From: Aurantiacibacter sp. MUD11
GTDB taxonomy: Bacteria > Pseudomonadota > Alphaproteobacteria > Sphingomonadales > Sphingomonadaceae
Length of the DNA: 64,000 nt
Reading direction: 5' to 3'
NCBI RefSeq assembly: GCF_026967575.1
Contig: NZ_CP114054.1
Coordinates: forward strand, 310,001 to 374,000
Positions 56,371-64,000 of the stretch are shown here, piece after piece; the first letter of the stretch is position 1, and each line of letters starts with the position of its first letter. Position numbers and translations under genes: made by a program. The notes under the pieces are model-generated. The model did not search any database, had not been told where the DNA came from, and saw only the letters and a list, made by a program, of their open reading frames with translations.

Positions 56371-57783
56371 TTAGATGTGCAGCGCGCGTCCGTAGGAGGC
56401 GAGCACGCTTTCGTGCATCGATTCCGAGATGGTCGGGTGCGGGAACACCGTCTGCATCAGCTCGGCCTCAGTCGTTTCCAGTGTCTTTCCGACGACGAAG
56501 CCCTGGATCATCTCGGTGACTTCCGCGCCCACCATGTGCGCCCCCAGCAGTTCGCCCGTGGCGGCATCGAACACGGTCTTCACGAAACCCTCGGCCTCGC
56601 CCAGAGCGATGGCCTTGCCGTTGCCGATGAAGGGGAAAGTGCCCGCCTTCACCTTGTAGCCGGCTTCCTTCGCCTTCTCCTCGGTCAGGCCGACACTGGC
56701 GATTTGCGGGTGGCAGTAGGTGCAGCCCGGGATGTTGCCGCGATCCAGCGGGTGCGGGTGGACATCCTTGTTGCCCAGCTCCTGCGCGATGGCTTCGGCG
56801 GTGGTTACGCCCTCGTGGCTTGCCTTGTGCGCCAGCCACGGACCCGGCGTGCAGTCGCCGATGGCCCACAGGCCCTTCGACTTGGTGCGGCCATAGGGAT
56901 CGATCTGGATGAAGCCGCGATCCAGCTCGGCCAGCTTCTCGATACCGATGTTCTCGGTGTTGGGCACGATGCCGATGGCGACGATGCAATGGGTGAACTC
57001 GGTGGTCGCAACCTTGCCGTCCTTGCCCTTGATCTTGGCGATCACGCCCTTGTCGGTGGCCTTGATGTCCTCCACGCCGGCGCCGGTCATGATGGTCATG
57101 CCCTGCTTGGTGAGGCTCTTTTCAAGGAAGGCGGAGACGTCCTTGTCCTCCACCGGCACGATCCGGTCGAGCATCTCGACCACGGTAACATCGCAGCCCA
57201 TGTCGTTGTAGAAGCTGGCAAATTCGATGCCGATGGCACCCGAACCGATCACCAGCAGCTTCTTCGGCATTTCCGGCGGGGTCATGGCGGTGCGATAGGT
57301 CCAGATGCGCTTGCCGTCAGCCGGAGCGAACGGCAGGTCGCGTGCCCGCGCACCGGTAGCCACGATCACGTGCTTGGCGGTGAGCTTCTCCTCGCCCTTC
57401 TCGCCCTTCACCGTCAGGCTGGTGGGGCCGGTCAGCGTGCCCTCGCCCATGTGGACGGTGATCTTGTTCTTCTTCATCAGGTGGGTGACGCCCTGGTTCA
57501 GCTGCTTGGCGACGCCGCGGCTGCGCTTCACCACGGCTTCCAGGTCTGCCTCGATCTCGCCCGCGATCTTCAGGCCGTAATCCTTGGCGTGCTGGGCGTA
57601 ATGCAGGATTTCCGCAGACCGGAGCAGCGCCTTGGTGGGGATGCAGCCCCAGTTGAGGCAGATGCCGCCCAGCAGTTCCCGTTCGACGATGGCGGTCTTC
57701 AGGCCCAGCTGCGCGCAGCGGATTGCCGCGACATAGCCGCCGGGGCCGGAACCGAGAACGATGACGTCGTAATTGTTGGCCAT
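56371..57783 (-). CDS. lpdA: Dihydrolipoyl dehydrogenase (E3)
   Basis: A 470-residue flavoprotein reoxidising dihydrolipoyl groups of 2-oxo-acid dehydrogenase complexes. FAD motif VIVLGSGPGGYVAAI, active-site disulfide GGICLNWGCIPTKAL, NAD motif LLVIGSGAIGIEFASFY and the C-terminal HPTISE motif with the catalytic His-Glu pair (VFPHPTISESMHE). It probably serves the pyruvate dehydrogenase E2 coded just upstream in the same direction; a thioesterase gene and a 173-base gap lie between. Confidence 0.98.
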   Translation of the reverse strand: MANNYDVIVLGSGPGGYVAAIRCAQLGLKTAIVERELLGGICLNWGCIPTKALLRSAEILHYAQHAKDYGLKIAGEIEADLEAVVKRSRGVAKQLNQGVTHLMKKNKITVHMGEGTLTGPTSLTVKGEKGEEKLTAKHVIVATGARARDLPFAPADGKRIWTYRTAMTPPEMPKKLLVIGSGAIGIEFASFYNDMGCDVTVVEMLDRIVPVEDKDVSAFLEKSLTKQGMTIMTGAGVEDIKATDKGVIAKIKGKDGKVATTEFTHCIVAIGIVPNTENIGIEKLAELDRGFIQIDPYGRTKSKGLWAIGDCTPGPWLAHKASHEGVTTAEAIAQELGNKDVHPHPLDRGNIPGCTYCHPQIASVGLTEEKAKEAGYKVKAGTFPFIGNGKAIALGEAEGFVKTVFDAATGELLGAHMVGAEVTEMIQGFVVGKTLETTEAELMQTVFPHPTISESMHESVLASYGRALHI

Positions 57784-57818
57784 TTTACTGTCCTGACTTC
57801 AGATCGGATGAGCTAATG

Positions 57819-57836
57819 TGGAACACTTGGAACACT
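57819..57836. repeat. Tandem 9-base direct repeat TGGAACACT
   Basis: Two adjacent exact copies of TGGAACACT (57819-57827 and 57828-57836), about 35 bases upstream of the lpdA start on the opposite reading. It may be a regulator binding site or chance; it has no coding function that I can see. Confidence 0.4.
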
Positions 57837-57956
57837 GTCCTGGAGAGGAAAACTCCGGGCCCGATCCCGTGTTGAAATTGACGGTCGGCAAGGCGGGAAG
57901 CATGGCGAGGCATTGCCTCTCGCCTGCCGGCTGGAACGCGCTGTAGGCAACGCCAA

Positions 57957-58349
57957 TCATGCCGCGCCCTCCGCATCGACCGGACGCGGTTTGCCGGCAT
58001 CGTCGATGGCGACGAAGGTGAACTTGGCACAGGTGACCAGCTCCTCGTCTTCCGAATGGCGATCGCGGCGATAGGCGTCGGTGGCGATCACCATGCTGGT
58101 GCGGCCGACCTTGACGATATCGGCATAGACGGAGACCTCGTCTCCCACCTTCACCGGCTTGTGGAACTCCACCGCGTCCATCGCGACGGTAACCGCCCGG
58201 CCCTTCGCCCGCCGCGCGGCGACCAGCCCCGCGCCGGAATCCATCAGGCTCATCAGCCAGCCGCCGAAAATGTCGCCATAGGCATTGGCGTCGGCCGGCA
58301 TGGCGGTGACGCGGATGGCGGGATCGCGGTGTTCCGCGGCTCCGCTCAA
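57957..58349 (-). CDS. Acyl-CoA thioesterase (YciA-type hotdog fold)
   Basis: A 130-residue hotdog thioesterase. The YciA/BACH signature is [25 protein letters not shown], then [18 protein letters not shown] and [11 protein letters not shown] take TTG 58349 as start, since it gives a 4-base overlap with the pdhC stop and keeps the conserved stretch before MPAD; the ATG at 58301 would begin too late. The place between E2 and E3 of pyruvate dehydrogenase is common in this group and might relieve CoA trapping, but that is inference. Confidence 0.88.
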   Translation of the reverse strand: MSGAAEHRDPAIRVTAMPADANAYGDIFGGWLMSLMDSGAGLVAARRAKGRAVTVAMDAVEFHKPVKVGDEVSVYADIVKVGRTSMVIATDAYRRDRHSEDEELVTCAKFTFVAIDDAGKPRPVDAEGAA

Positions 58350-59632
58350 GCCACCAGCCCCAGCGGCGCCTCGCACAGTTCCTTGAAGGCCTTCATCAGC
58401 TGGGCGCCGTCGGCACCGTCGATGGCGCGGTGGTCGAAGCTGCCCGTGGCGCTCATCACCGTGGCGATCTGCAGGCTGTCATCGACCACATAGGGGCGCT
58501 TCTCGCCCGCGCCGATGGCCATGATCATGCCCTGCGGCGGGTTGATGACGGCTTCGAACTGCTTGATGCCGAACATGCCCATGTTGGACAGGCTGGCGGT
58601 GCCGCCCTGGTATTCTTCCGGGGCCAGCTTGCCGTCCTTCGCACGGGTGGCAAGGTCCTTCATCTCGGTGCTGATCTTGCTCATCGCCTTGCTGCCCGCA
58701 TCGGTGACGATGGGGGTGATCAGGCCGTTCGGGATGCTGACCGCCACCGAGATGTCGGCGCGCTTGAACTTCAGCATGGAATCGCCTGCAAACTGCACGT
58801 TGCACTCTGGCACCTGTTCCAGCGACTTGGCCAGCGCCTTGATCAGCATGTCGTTGACCGACAGCTTCACGCCTTGCGGCTCCAGCGCCGCGTTCAGCTC
58901 GCTGCGCAGCTTCAGCAGAGCATCGAGGCGGATATCCACCGTCAGGTAGATGTGCGGCACCTGCTGCTTGGACTCGGTCAGGCGGCGCGCGATCGTCTTG
59001 CGCATGCCGGAAAGCTTTTCGACCTCGTGCGGGATGCCGAAATCCTGCGCTTCCGCCGGAGCGGCAGCCGGGGCCGGAGCGGCAGCGGGCGCAGCGGCAG
59101 GCGCGGCGGCACCGGGCTTGGCGCTTTCGACGTCGGCCTTGACGATGCGACCGTTGGGGCCGGTGCCCTTCACGGTGGCAAGGTCGATACCCTTCTGCTC
59201 GGCAATGCGCTTCGCCAGCGGCGAGGCGATGATGCGGTCGCCCGAGGCGGCGGCCGGTGCAGGAGCGGGAGTGGGTGCAGGAGCCGGTGCGGCGGCGGGT
59301 GCGGCCTCGGCCTTTTCTTCGGCGGCAGCGGGTGCCGGAGCCGGCGCGGCGGCGCCGTCGCCCATCGGCTGCACGTCGCCCACGTCTTCGCCGTCTTCGG
59401 CGAGCGTGGCGATCACGGTGCCGACGGAAACGCCCTCGGTACCTTCTTCCACCTGGATATGGGCAATGGTGCCCTCGTCTACCGCTTCGAACTCCATCGT
59501 GGCCTTGTCGGTCTCGATTTCGGCCATGATGTCGCCGGCGGATACCTGGTCACCAACCTTGACCAGCCATTTGGCGAGTGTGCCCTCCTCCATCGTCGGT
59601 GAAAGTGCGGGCATCTTGATGGCAATCGGCAT
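58346..59632 (-). CDS. pdhC: Pyruvate dehydrogenase complex E2 (dihydrolipoamide acetyltransferase)
   Basis: A 428-residue E2 core protein: one lipoyl domain ([35 protein letters not shown] with the lipoylated Lys), Ala/Pro linkers, a peripheral subunit-binding domain ([31 protein letters not shown]) and the catalytic domain ending in [13 protein letters not shown] with the catalytic His. It forms acetyl-CoA from acetyl-lipoamide. The E1 genes are outside the window. The ATG at 59632 starts the lipoyl domain; a longer frame to 59704 is not needed. Confidence 0.97.
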   Translation of the reverse strand: MPIAIKMPALSPTMEEGTLAKWLVKVGDQVSAGDIMAEIETDKATMEFEAVDEGTIAHIQVEEGTEGVSVGTVIATLAEDGEDVGDVQPMGDGAAAPAPAPAAAEEKAEAAPAAAPAPAPTPAPAPAAASGDRIIASPLAKRIAEQKGIDLATVKGTGPNGRIVKADVESAKPGAAAPAAAPAAAPAPAAAPAEAQDFGIPHEVEKLSGMRKTIARRLTESKQQVPHIYLTVDIRLDALLKLRSELNAALEPQGVKLSVNDMLIKALAKSLEQVPECNVQFAGDSMLKFKRADISVAVSIPNGLITPIVTDAGSKAMSKISTEMKDLATRAKDGKLAPEEYQGGTASLSNMGMFGIKQFEAVINPPQGMIMAIGAGEKRPYVVDDSLQIATVMSATGSFDHRAIDGADGAQLMKAFKELCEAPLGLVA

Positions 59633-59760
59633 TGAAGCGGAGGCTCCCTGGCTGCTTGGATGTCGTGTCGTGCGCTCATTGGCCAATTTGGCCGCGAGGG
59701 GCAAGCTATCTTGCGGAATTCTAGGTTTCGCCCGATACCAAGTCTACGGGAGAACAAAGC

Positions 59761-60213
59761 ATGCGGGTCTATCTCACCATTATCGACGAGACGGAGGAGT
59801 CGCACGTCGCCCTGCGCTTCGCCGCGCGCCGTGCGGCGAAGACCGGCGGCGTCGTGCATCTGCTGGCCCTCGTCCCGCGCCAGGCGTTCAATGCCTTTGG
59901 CGGGGTGCAGGCGACGATCGAGGAAGAGGCCCGCGATCGTGCTGAAGTCCTTGCCAATTCCGCCGCTGGCGAGCTGATGTACGAAAGCGGCAAGATGCCG
60001 CAGATCGCCGTGCGCGTGGGGGACGGCAAGACCGTTATCAATGAATACCTGTCCGACCATCCGGAGGTGGCTGCGCTGGTGCTGGGGGCCGCATCCGAAG
60101 GCCCGCCGGGGCCGCTCGTGACGCACTTTTCCACCCATGCCGGCGGCCTGCAATGTCCGCTGTTCATCGTTCCCGGTGGCCTGACGACCGAGGAAATCGA
60201 CCGCTTAAGTTAG
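59761..60213 (+). CDS. Universal stress protein family protein
   Basis: A 150-residue single-domain UspA fold protein: the beta-alpha start MRVYLTIIDETEESHVALRFAA, then VAALVLGAASEGPPGPLVTHFSTHAGGLQCPLFIVPGG, in which the G-x2-G-x9-G-S/T ATP loop is only partly kept. It may therefore not bind ATP. It converges on the peroxiredoxin with a 9-base overlap of the two genes. Confidence 0.88.
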   Translation: MRVYLTIIDETEESHVALRFAARRAAKTGGVVHLLALVPRQAFNAFGGVQATIEEEARDRAEVLANSAAGELMYESGKMPQIAVRVGDGKTVINEYLSDHPEVAALVLGAASEGPPGPLVTHFSTHAGGLQCPLFIVPGGLTTEEIDRLS

Positions 60214-60720
60214 CGTGCCGCGCGTAGGGTAATCGTTCTTGGTGATGAAATCGATTCCGCTCAGCAGGTCGTTGATCGGCGGGCGGGTGAACGGGGCGTT
60301 CTGTGTTACCGCGAAGTACAGCTTGCGGTCGGGGTAGAGCAGGAACATGCCGGGTTCGCTGAACACTTCAGGCTCCTGGCTGCCTTCGCGCTTTTGCGAG
60401 ATGTAGAGGCCCCATTCGCGGGCCTGCTCCTCGCTCAGGCTGTGCGCCAGCGGCAGGTCGTGCGTGTCCCATTCCTCGTGCGAGACCGCCGCGCGTTCCG
60501 GGCTGTCCATCGAGATGGCGAAGACATTGATGCCGCGACTGGTGAAATCGTCCAGCCGGTTGCCGATTTCCTCCAGCTGCTTACGGCAGATCGGGCAGTG
60601 CTTGCCGCGATAGAACACCAGCATGGTGAAGTTGTCCGGCGTCTGGTCGGACAGCTTGATGCGCGCGTCGATGGTCAGCGGCAGGTCGAGGTCAGGGGCG
60701 GTATCGCCGGGCTTGAGCAT
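60205..60720 (-). CDS. Peroxiredoxin-like (AhpC/TSA) protein
   Basis: A 171-residue thioredoxin-fold peroxidase. MLKPGDTAPDLDLPLTIDAR opens it, and FYRGKHCPICRKQLEEIGNR carries the active-site cysteines in a CPIC arrangement, unlike the single CP of classical peroxiredoxins. NVFAISMDSPERAAVSHEEW follows. It should reduce peroxides with thiols. The ATG at 60720 is preceded by AAGGAG. Upstream lies rnr, 53 bases away on the same strand. Confidence 0.87.
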   Translation of the reverse strand: MLKPGDTAPDLDLPLTIDARIKLSDQTPDNFTMLVFYRGKHCPICRKQLEEIGNRLDDFTSRGINVFAISMDSPERAAVSHEEWDTHDLPLAHSLSEEQAREWGLYISQKREGSQEPEVFSEPGMFLLYPDRKLYFAVTQNAPFTRPPINDLLSGIDFITKNDYPTRGTLT

Positions 60721-60773
60721 GATCGAAATCTCCTTTGCCTCACCAACATGGGGAGGCATCGGGAGGTTCCGAT

Positions 60774-63056
60774 TCAGCGTTTCTTGCGCCCCTGATGGCG
60801 GATGTTTCCGGGGCGACCGCGCTTGCCGACCAGGTGCTTGCCCTTCCTGTCGCGGCGGGGCTTCTTCTCTGGACGGCGTCCGCGCGGTTCGATCCGCTGG
60901 CCGCCGTTGCCTTCGGGAAGCTCGAATTTCAGTGCGCCGGTGAGCGGATTTGCCTCTGCCAGTCGCAGTTCGAGCACGTCGCCGACGGTGTAGCGGGTGC
61001 CGGTCTCCTCGCCGATCAGCGCATGGGCGCCTTCGTCGTGGCGGAAGTATTCGCGGCCCAAGGTGGAAATCGGCACCAGCCCGTCGCCGCCAAGGTTCAC
61101 GATGGTGGCGAAGAAGCCGAATTTCTGCACGCCGGTGATGCGCGTCTGGAACACCTCGCCGACGCGGGCGGAAAGCCAGGCCGCAACATAGCGGTCGATG
61201 GTGTCGCGCTCGGCCTCCATCGCCCGCCGTTCGGTGATGCTGATAGCGTCGGTGATCTTGGCAAGGTCCTCGCGATCGCGCTGGCACAGGCCCGAATGCG
61301 CGGGAATCGCCCCGCCCTTGGGCTTGGGCTGTTCCAGGCCATAGGCATCGACCAGCGCGCGGTGGACGAGCAGGTCCGAATAGCGGCGGATGGGCGAGGT
61401 GAAGTGGGCATAGCTGCCCAGCGCCAGGCCGAAGTGACCGACATTCTTCGGGCCGTAGTAGGCCTGCGTCTGGCTGCGCAGCACGGCCTCCATCACCAGC
61501 GCCTTCTCGCCCTCGTCGCCGATGTCGCGGATCATGCGGTTGAACAGTCCGGGCGTGACGACCTGTCCCAGCGCCAGCTTCTTGCCGATGCTGTCGAAAT
61601 ACTCGCGCAGGGCGATCAGCTTTTCGCGCGTCGGCGGCTCGTGGATGCGGTAGACGACCGGGCTGGCCTTGCTTTCCAGCGCCTTCGCCGCGGCGACGTT
61701 GGCGGCGATCATGAAGTCCTCGACCACGCGGTGGGCGTCCAGTCGCTCACGCACGGCGATTTCGACGATCTTGCCCTGCTCATCCAGGATCACGCGGCGT
61801 TCAGGCAGCTCCAGTTCCAGCGGATCGCGCGCCGTCCGGGCAGAGGCAAGCAGCTTCCATGCTTCCCACAGGTGCTGCAGGTGCTCTGGAGCCTTGCCAC
61901 TGTCGATGGCGGCCTGGGCATCGTCGTAGGCAATGTTCTCGGCCAGCCGCACGATGGCGCGGGTGAAGCGCCAGCCGGTGACGTTGCCGTCCTTGTCGAT
62001 GGCGAGGTGGCAGACCATGGCCGCGCGGTCCTGCCCCTGCTTGAGCGAGCAGACATCGGCGGAGAGCACTTCGGGCAGCATCGGTACGACGCGATCCGGG
62101 AAATAGACCGAATTGCCGCGCTTGCGCGCCTCGCGATCCAGCTTGCTGTCGGGGCGGACGTAGTAGGACACGTCGGCAATCGCCACGACGGCGTTGAAGC
62201 CGCCCTTGCCGTCCGGCTCGGCCCAGATCGCGTCGTCGTGGTCGCGCGCGTCGGCGGGGTCGATGGCGACGATGGGCAGGTGCCGCAGGTCTTCCCGCTT
62301 CTCCTCGCTGAGCGTCAGTTTCGCGGCCTGCTGCGCCTCGGCCAGCACCTCTTGCGGGAAGATATGCGGGATGCCGTACTTGTGGATGGCAATCAGCGAA
62401 TAGCTGCGCGGCGCCAGCGGGTCGCCGAGGACCTCCGTCACCTTCATCGAGCTGTTGCGCCCGCGCCCGGCCGGTTCGGCCAGCACCAGCTGTCCCTCTT
62501 CGGCCTGACCCACATCGGAGACCTTGGCGGAACTGCGGATGCGCTTGTCGACCGGGGCGAGCCAGGCCTGCCCGCTGCCGTCGATCTCGATCACGCCAAG
62601 CATGGCCATCTCGCTGGACGGCAGCTTCTTCATCGGGTGGGCGAGCCAGCCCTTCCCGGCCTCTTCGGTGCGCGCAAGGATGCGGTCGCCAGTGCGCAGC
62701 GCGGCCTGCTTCTTGCGCTCGATCACCCGCAGGCGCGGCGGCGGAGAGGCATCGTCCGGCTGCCAGCTGTCGGGGATGGCAATCGGCTCGCCATCCTCAA
62801 TATCGACCACCCGCAGGACCGTGACCTTGGGCACGCCGCCCATGCGGTGAAAGGCGCTCTTCTTGCCGTCGATCAGGCCTTCCTCGGCCATGTCTTTCAG
62901 CAGCGCTTTCAGGGCGATCTTTTCCTGCCCTTTCAGGCGGAAATGCTTGGCGATCTCGCGCTTGCCGACGACGTTGGTGGATTCGCGAATGAATTCAAGA
63001 ACCTGCTCCTTGCTGGGCAGGCCCTGGAACTTGCGGGTATTGGGGCGTTTGCTCAT
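60774..63056 (-). CDS. rnr: Ribonuclease R
   Basis: A 760-residue 3'-5' exoribonuclease that degrades structured RNA and stalled transcripts. An N-terminal helix-turn-helix (VVGKREIAKHFRLKGQEKIALKALLK in outline) and cold-shock domains precede the RNB catalytic domain with AIDPADARDHDDAIWAE, and the S1 domain (FQTRITGVQKFGFFATI, GDGLVPISTLG). A very basic tail rich in Arg/Lys/Gly ends the protein and suits RNA or ribosome binding. Length is typical. Confidence 0.97.
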   Translation of the reverse strand: MSKRPNTRKFQGLPSKEQVLEFIRESTNVVGKREIAKHFRLKGQEKIALKALLKDMAEEGLIDGKKSAFHRMGGVPKVTVLRVVDIEDGEPIAIPDSWQPDDASPPPRLRVIERKKQAALRTGDRILARTEEAGKGWLAHPMKKLPSSEMAMLGVIEIDGSGQAWLAPVDKRIRSSAKVSDVGQAEEGQLVLAEPAGRGRNSSMKVTEVLGDPLAPRSYSLIAIHKYGIPHIFPQEVLAEAQQAAKLTLSEEKREDLRHLPIVAIDPADARDHDDAIWAEPDGKGGFNAVVAIADVSYYVRPDSKLDREARKRGNSVYFPDRVVPMLPEVLSADVCSLKQGQDRAAMVCHLAIDKDGNVTGWRFTRAIVRLAENIAYDDAQAAIDSGKAPEHLQHLWEAWKLLASARTARDPLELELPERRVILDEQGKIVEIAVRERLDAHRVVEDFMIAANVAAAKALESKASPVVYRIHEPPTREKLIALREYFDSIGKKLALGQVVTPGLFNRMIRDIGDEGEKALVMEAVLRSQTQAYYGPKNVGHFGLALGSYAHFTSPIRRYSDLLVHRALVDAYGLEQPKPKGGAIPAHSGLCQRDREDLAKITDAISITERRAMEAERDTIDRYVAAWLSARVGEVFQTRITGVQKFGFFATIVNLGGDGLVPISTLGREYFRHDEGAHALIGEETGTRYTVGDVLELRLAEANPLTGALKFELPEGNGGQRIEPRGRRPEKKPRRDRKGKHLVGKRGRPGNIRHQGRKKR

Positions 63057-63076
63057 TTACCCGCCATATGGGGACG

Positions 63077-64000
63077 CTAGCCTTCGCTGTCGACCGGCAG
63101 CGGATAGAAACCCCCACCCGGCACGGCGCTGGAGACCGGGCTTTCCGCACCATCAGCCGCGACCGAACTGACGCCGAAGATCCAGTCATCGCCGCGATCG
63201 GGTGCAAGGATGATGGAATTGAGATCCGCCGCTTCATCGCTTTCGAGCGTGGTGCGCAGCGTCCAGTCGCGCTCGTCGGTGCGGCGGCGGTAGACGTTGT
63301 AGCGCGTGGCGCCTGCCACCGGCTCCCATTCCAGCAGCACGTCGGGACGGACAATCCCGTCGCCCTGCACCACCGGCGGCATCGGCGCGCGGGCCAGCAC
63401 ATCGGCAGCGCGCACGTTCAGGCGGGTGACGAGCGCGAGATAGGGAAAGTCCATCTCGTCCACGGTGTCGCCATAGGTCACGCCGTCCTCGACGCGCAGG
63501 TCCTGGTGCTGGTGTTCGTAGTCCTCGATGGCGACCGAGAAGCGGATGGCGGGATAACCCCGGTCGAGGAAGGGCAGGTGGTCCCCACCCCTCCCCATGC
63601 GGTCCGACCGCCAGGTCTGGCGCACATCGAGTCCCTCGGCATCGGTTTCGGCCAGGCGATCGAGGAAGCGCGAGAGGTTGCGGCTCGGGCTGTCGTTGGC
63701 ACCGCCCATGCTGCGCATCCGGGCGCGTGTTGCCTCGTCGGCATCGGCGCGCACGCCTTCGGAGAAGACACGCACGTGATCGGCATCGCAGGTGCCGTCG
63801 GACCCGCAGGAGCCGCCGACGACGTCGTTGTTGAGCACGGCCTTGACGGTCCAGCCCTGCTCGGTGGCGTAATCGGCCAGCAGGTTCCCGCCGTAGAGGC
63901 CCTGCTCCTCGCCCATCAGCAGGGCAAAGACGATGGTCGTCGGATATTGCCGCTGGCTCAGCGCCCGCGCCGCTTCCAGCACCAGCGCACTGCCGCTGGC
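63077..64000 (-). CDS. M28-family metallopeptidase (5' part missing)
   Basis: The C-terminal 308 residues of a secreted-type M28 zinc aminopeptidase; the reading frame runs off the right edge. ASGSALVLEAARAL leads to LLMGEEQGLYGGNLLADY, with the catalytic Glu and metal ligands in GEEQGLYG, then AVLNNDVVGGSC (Asp) and ESYEHQHQ-like DYEHQHQD (His). A fibronectin-like domain follows (about residues 200-300, GVTLEW-type VLLEWEPVAGATRYNVYRR). The start is not in the window. Two bases of spacing aside, it is the next gene upstream of rnr on the minus strand. Confidence 0.88.
   Translation of the reverse strand, partial: ASGSALVLEAARALSQRQYPTTIVFALLMGEEQGLYGGNLLADYATEQGWTVKAVLNNDVVGGSCGSDGTCDADHVRVFSEGVRADADEATRARMRSMGGANDSPSRNLSRFLDRLAETDAEGLDVRQTWRSDRMGRGGDHLPFLDRGYPAIRFSVAIEDYEHQHQDLRVEDGVTYGDTVDEMDFPYLALVTRLNVRAADVLARAPMPPVVQGDGIVRPDVLLEWEPVAGATRYNVYRRRTDERDWTLRTTLESDEAADLNSIILAPDRGDDWIFGVSSVAADGAESPVSSAVPGGGFYPLPVDSEG

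Overview
The window is a 64 kb piece of a GC-rich alphaproteobacterial chromosome, most likely from the Sphingomonadales and probably the Erythrobacteraceae. The reasons are the ntrB-ntrC-ntrY-ntrX-hfq-hflX order, the duplicated (tandem) Hfq, the IspD-IspF fusion, the general-stress sigma factor EcfG type promoter, and the tatD-metG-holB-tmk-dacA-SPOR lipoprotein-mltB run. No family-level search was possible, so the assignment is inference. Coding density is very high: no gap exceeds 200 bases, and 4-base ATGA/GTGA overlaps are common. I saw no insertion sequence, phage, integrase or CRISPR array. Both ends cut genes: carB on the left and an M28 peptidase on the right.

Layout. 1-7.1 kb: carB, greA, a minus-strand operon of four small envelope/stress proteins behind a match to the EcfG promoter, and eno. 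7.1-11.7 kb: riboflavin genes (ribH and a RibB with an N-terminal helix-turn-helix and a degenerate RibA domain), an aldo/keto reductase, a divergent flavin reductase and an M48 protease. An 18-base perfect palindrome lies between ribB and the flavin reductase. 11.7-18.5 kb: an accessory-looking catabolic cluster in two divergent arms (2-hydroxy-acid oxidase, SDR and citryl-CoA-lyase-like protein; CaiB-type CoA-transferase, VOC protein and two MetE-like enzymes), bounded by tRNA-Lys. 18.6-24.3 kb: the rod-shape operon mreB-mreC-mreD-mrdA-rodA. 24.5-31.2 kb: mutL and a small lipoprotein, a glutaredoxin-MauE fusion behind a CsoR-like operator, a DUF1206 protein, a NYN-LOTUS protein, and an sbtA-sbtB-carbonic anhydrase bicarbonate operon.

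31.2-44.4 kb: lipA, ratA-like gene, cinA, ispDF, dusB, two nitrogen-type two-component systems (NtrBC, NtrYX), hfq, hflX and mazG. 44.4-52.6 kb: a minus-strand run of 55-aa membrane protein, PhnP-like hydrolase, tatD, metG, holB, tmk, dacA, SPOR lipoprotein and mltB. 52.6-64 kb: a secreted protein of unknown function, an HPt-like protein that lacks its phospho-accepting histidine, a divergent hybrid histidine kinase, tRNA-Ser, lpd, a thioesterase, the pyruvate dehydrogenase E2 gene, a universal stress protein, a peroxiredoxin, rnr, and the truncated M28 peptidase.

The items most worth following are the 11.7-18.5 kb catabolic cluster, whose gene set I cannot match to a described pathway; the HTH-RibB fusion with its adjacent three-half-site operator; and the bicarbonate-uptake operon in what looks like a heterotroph. 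Most of the rest is ordinary core genome.
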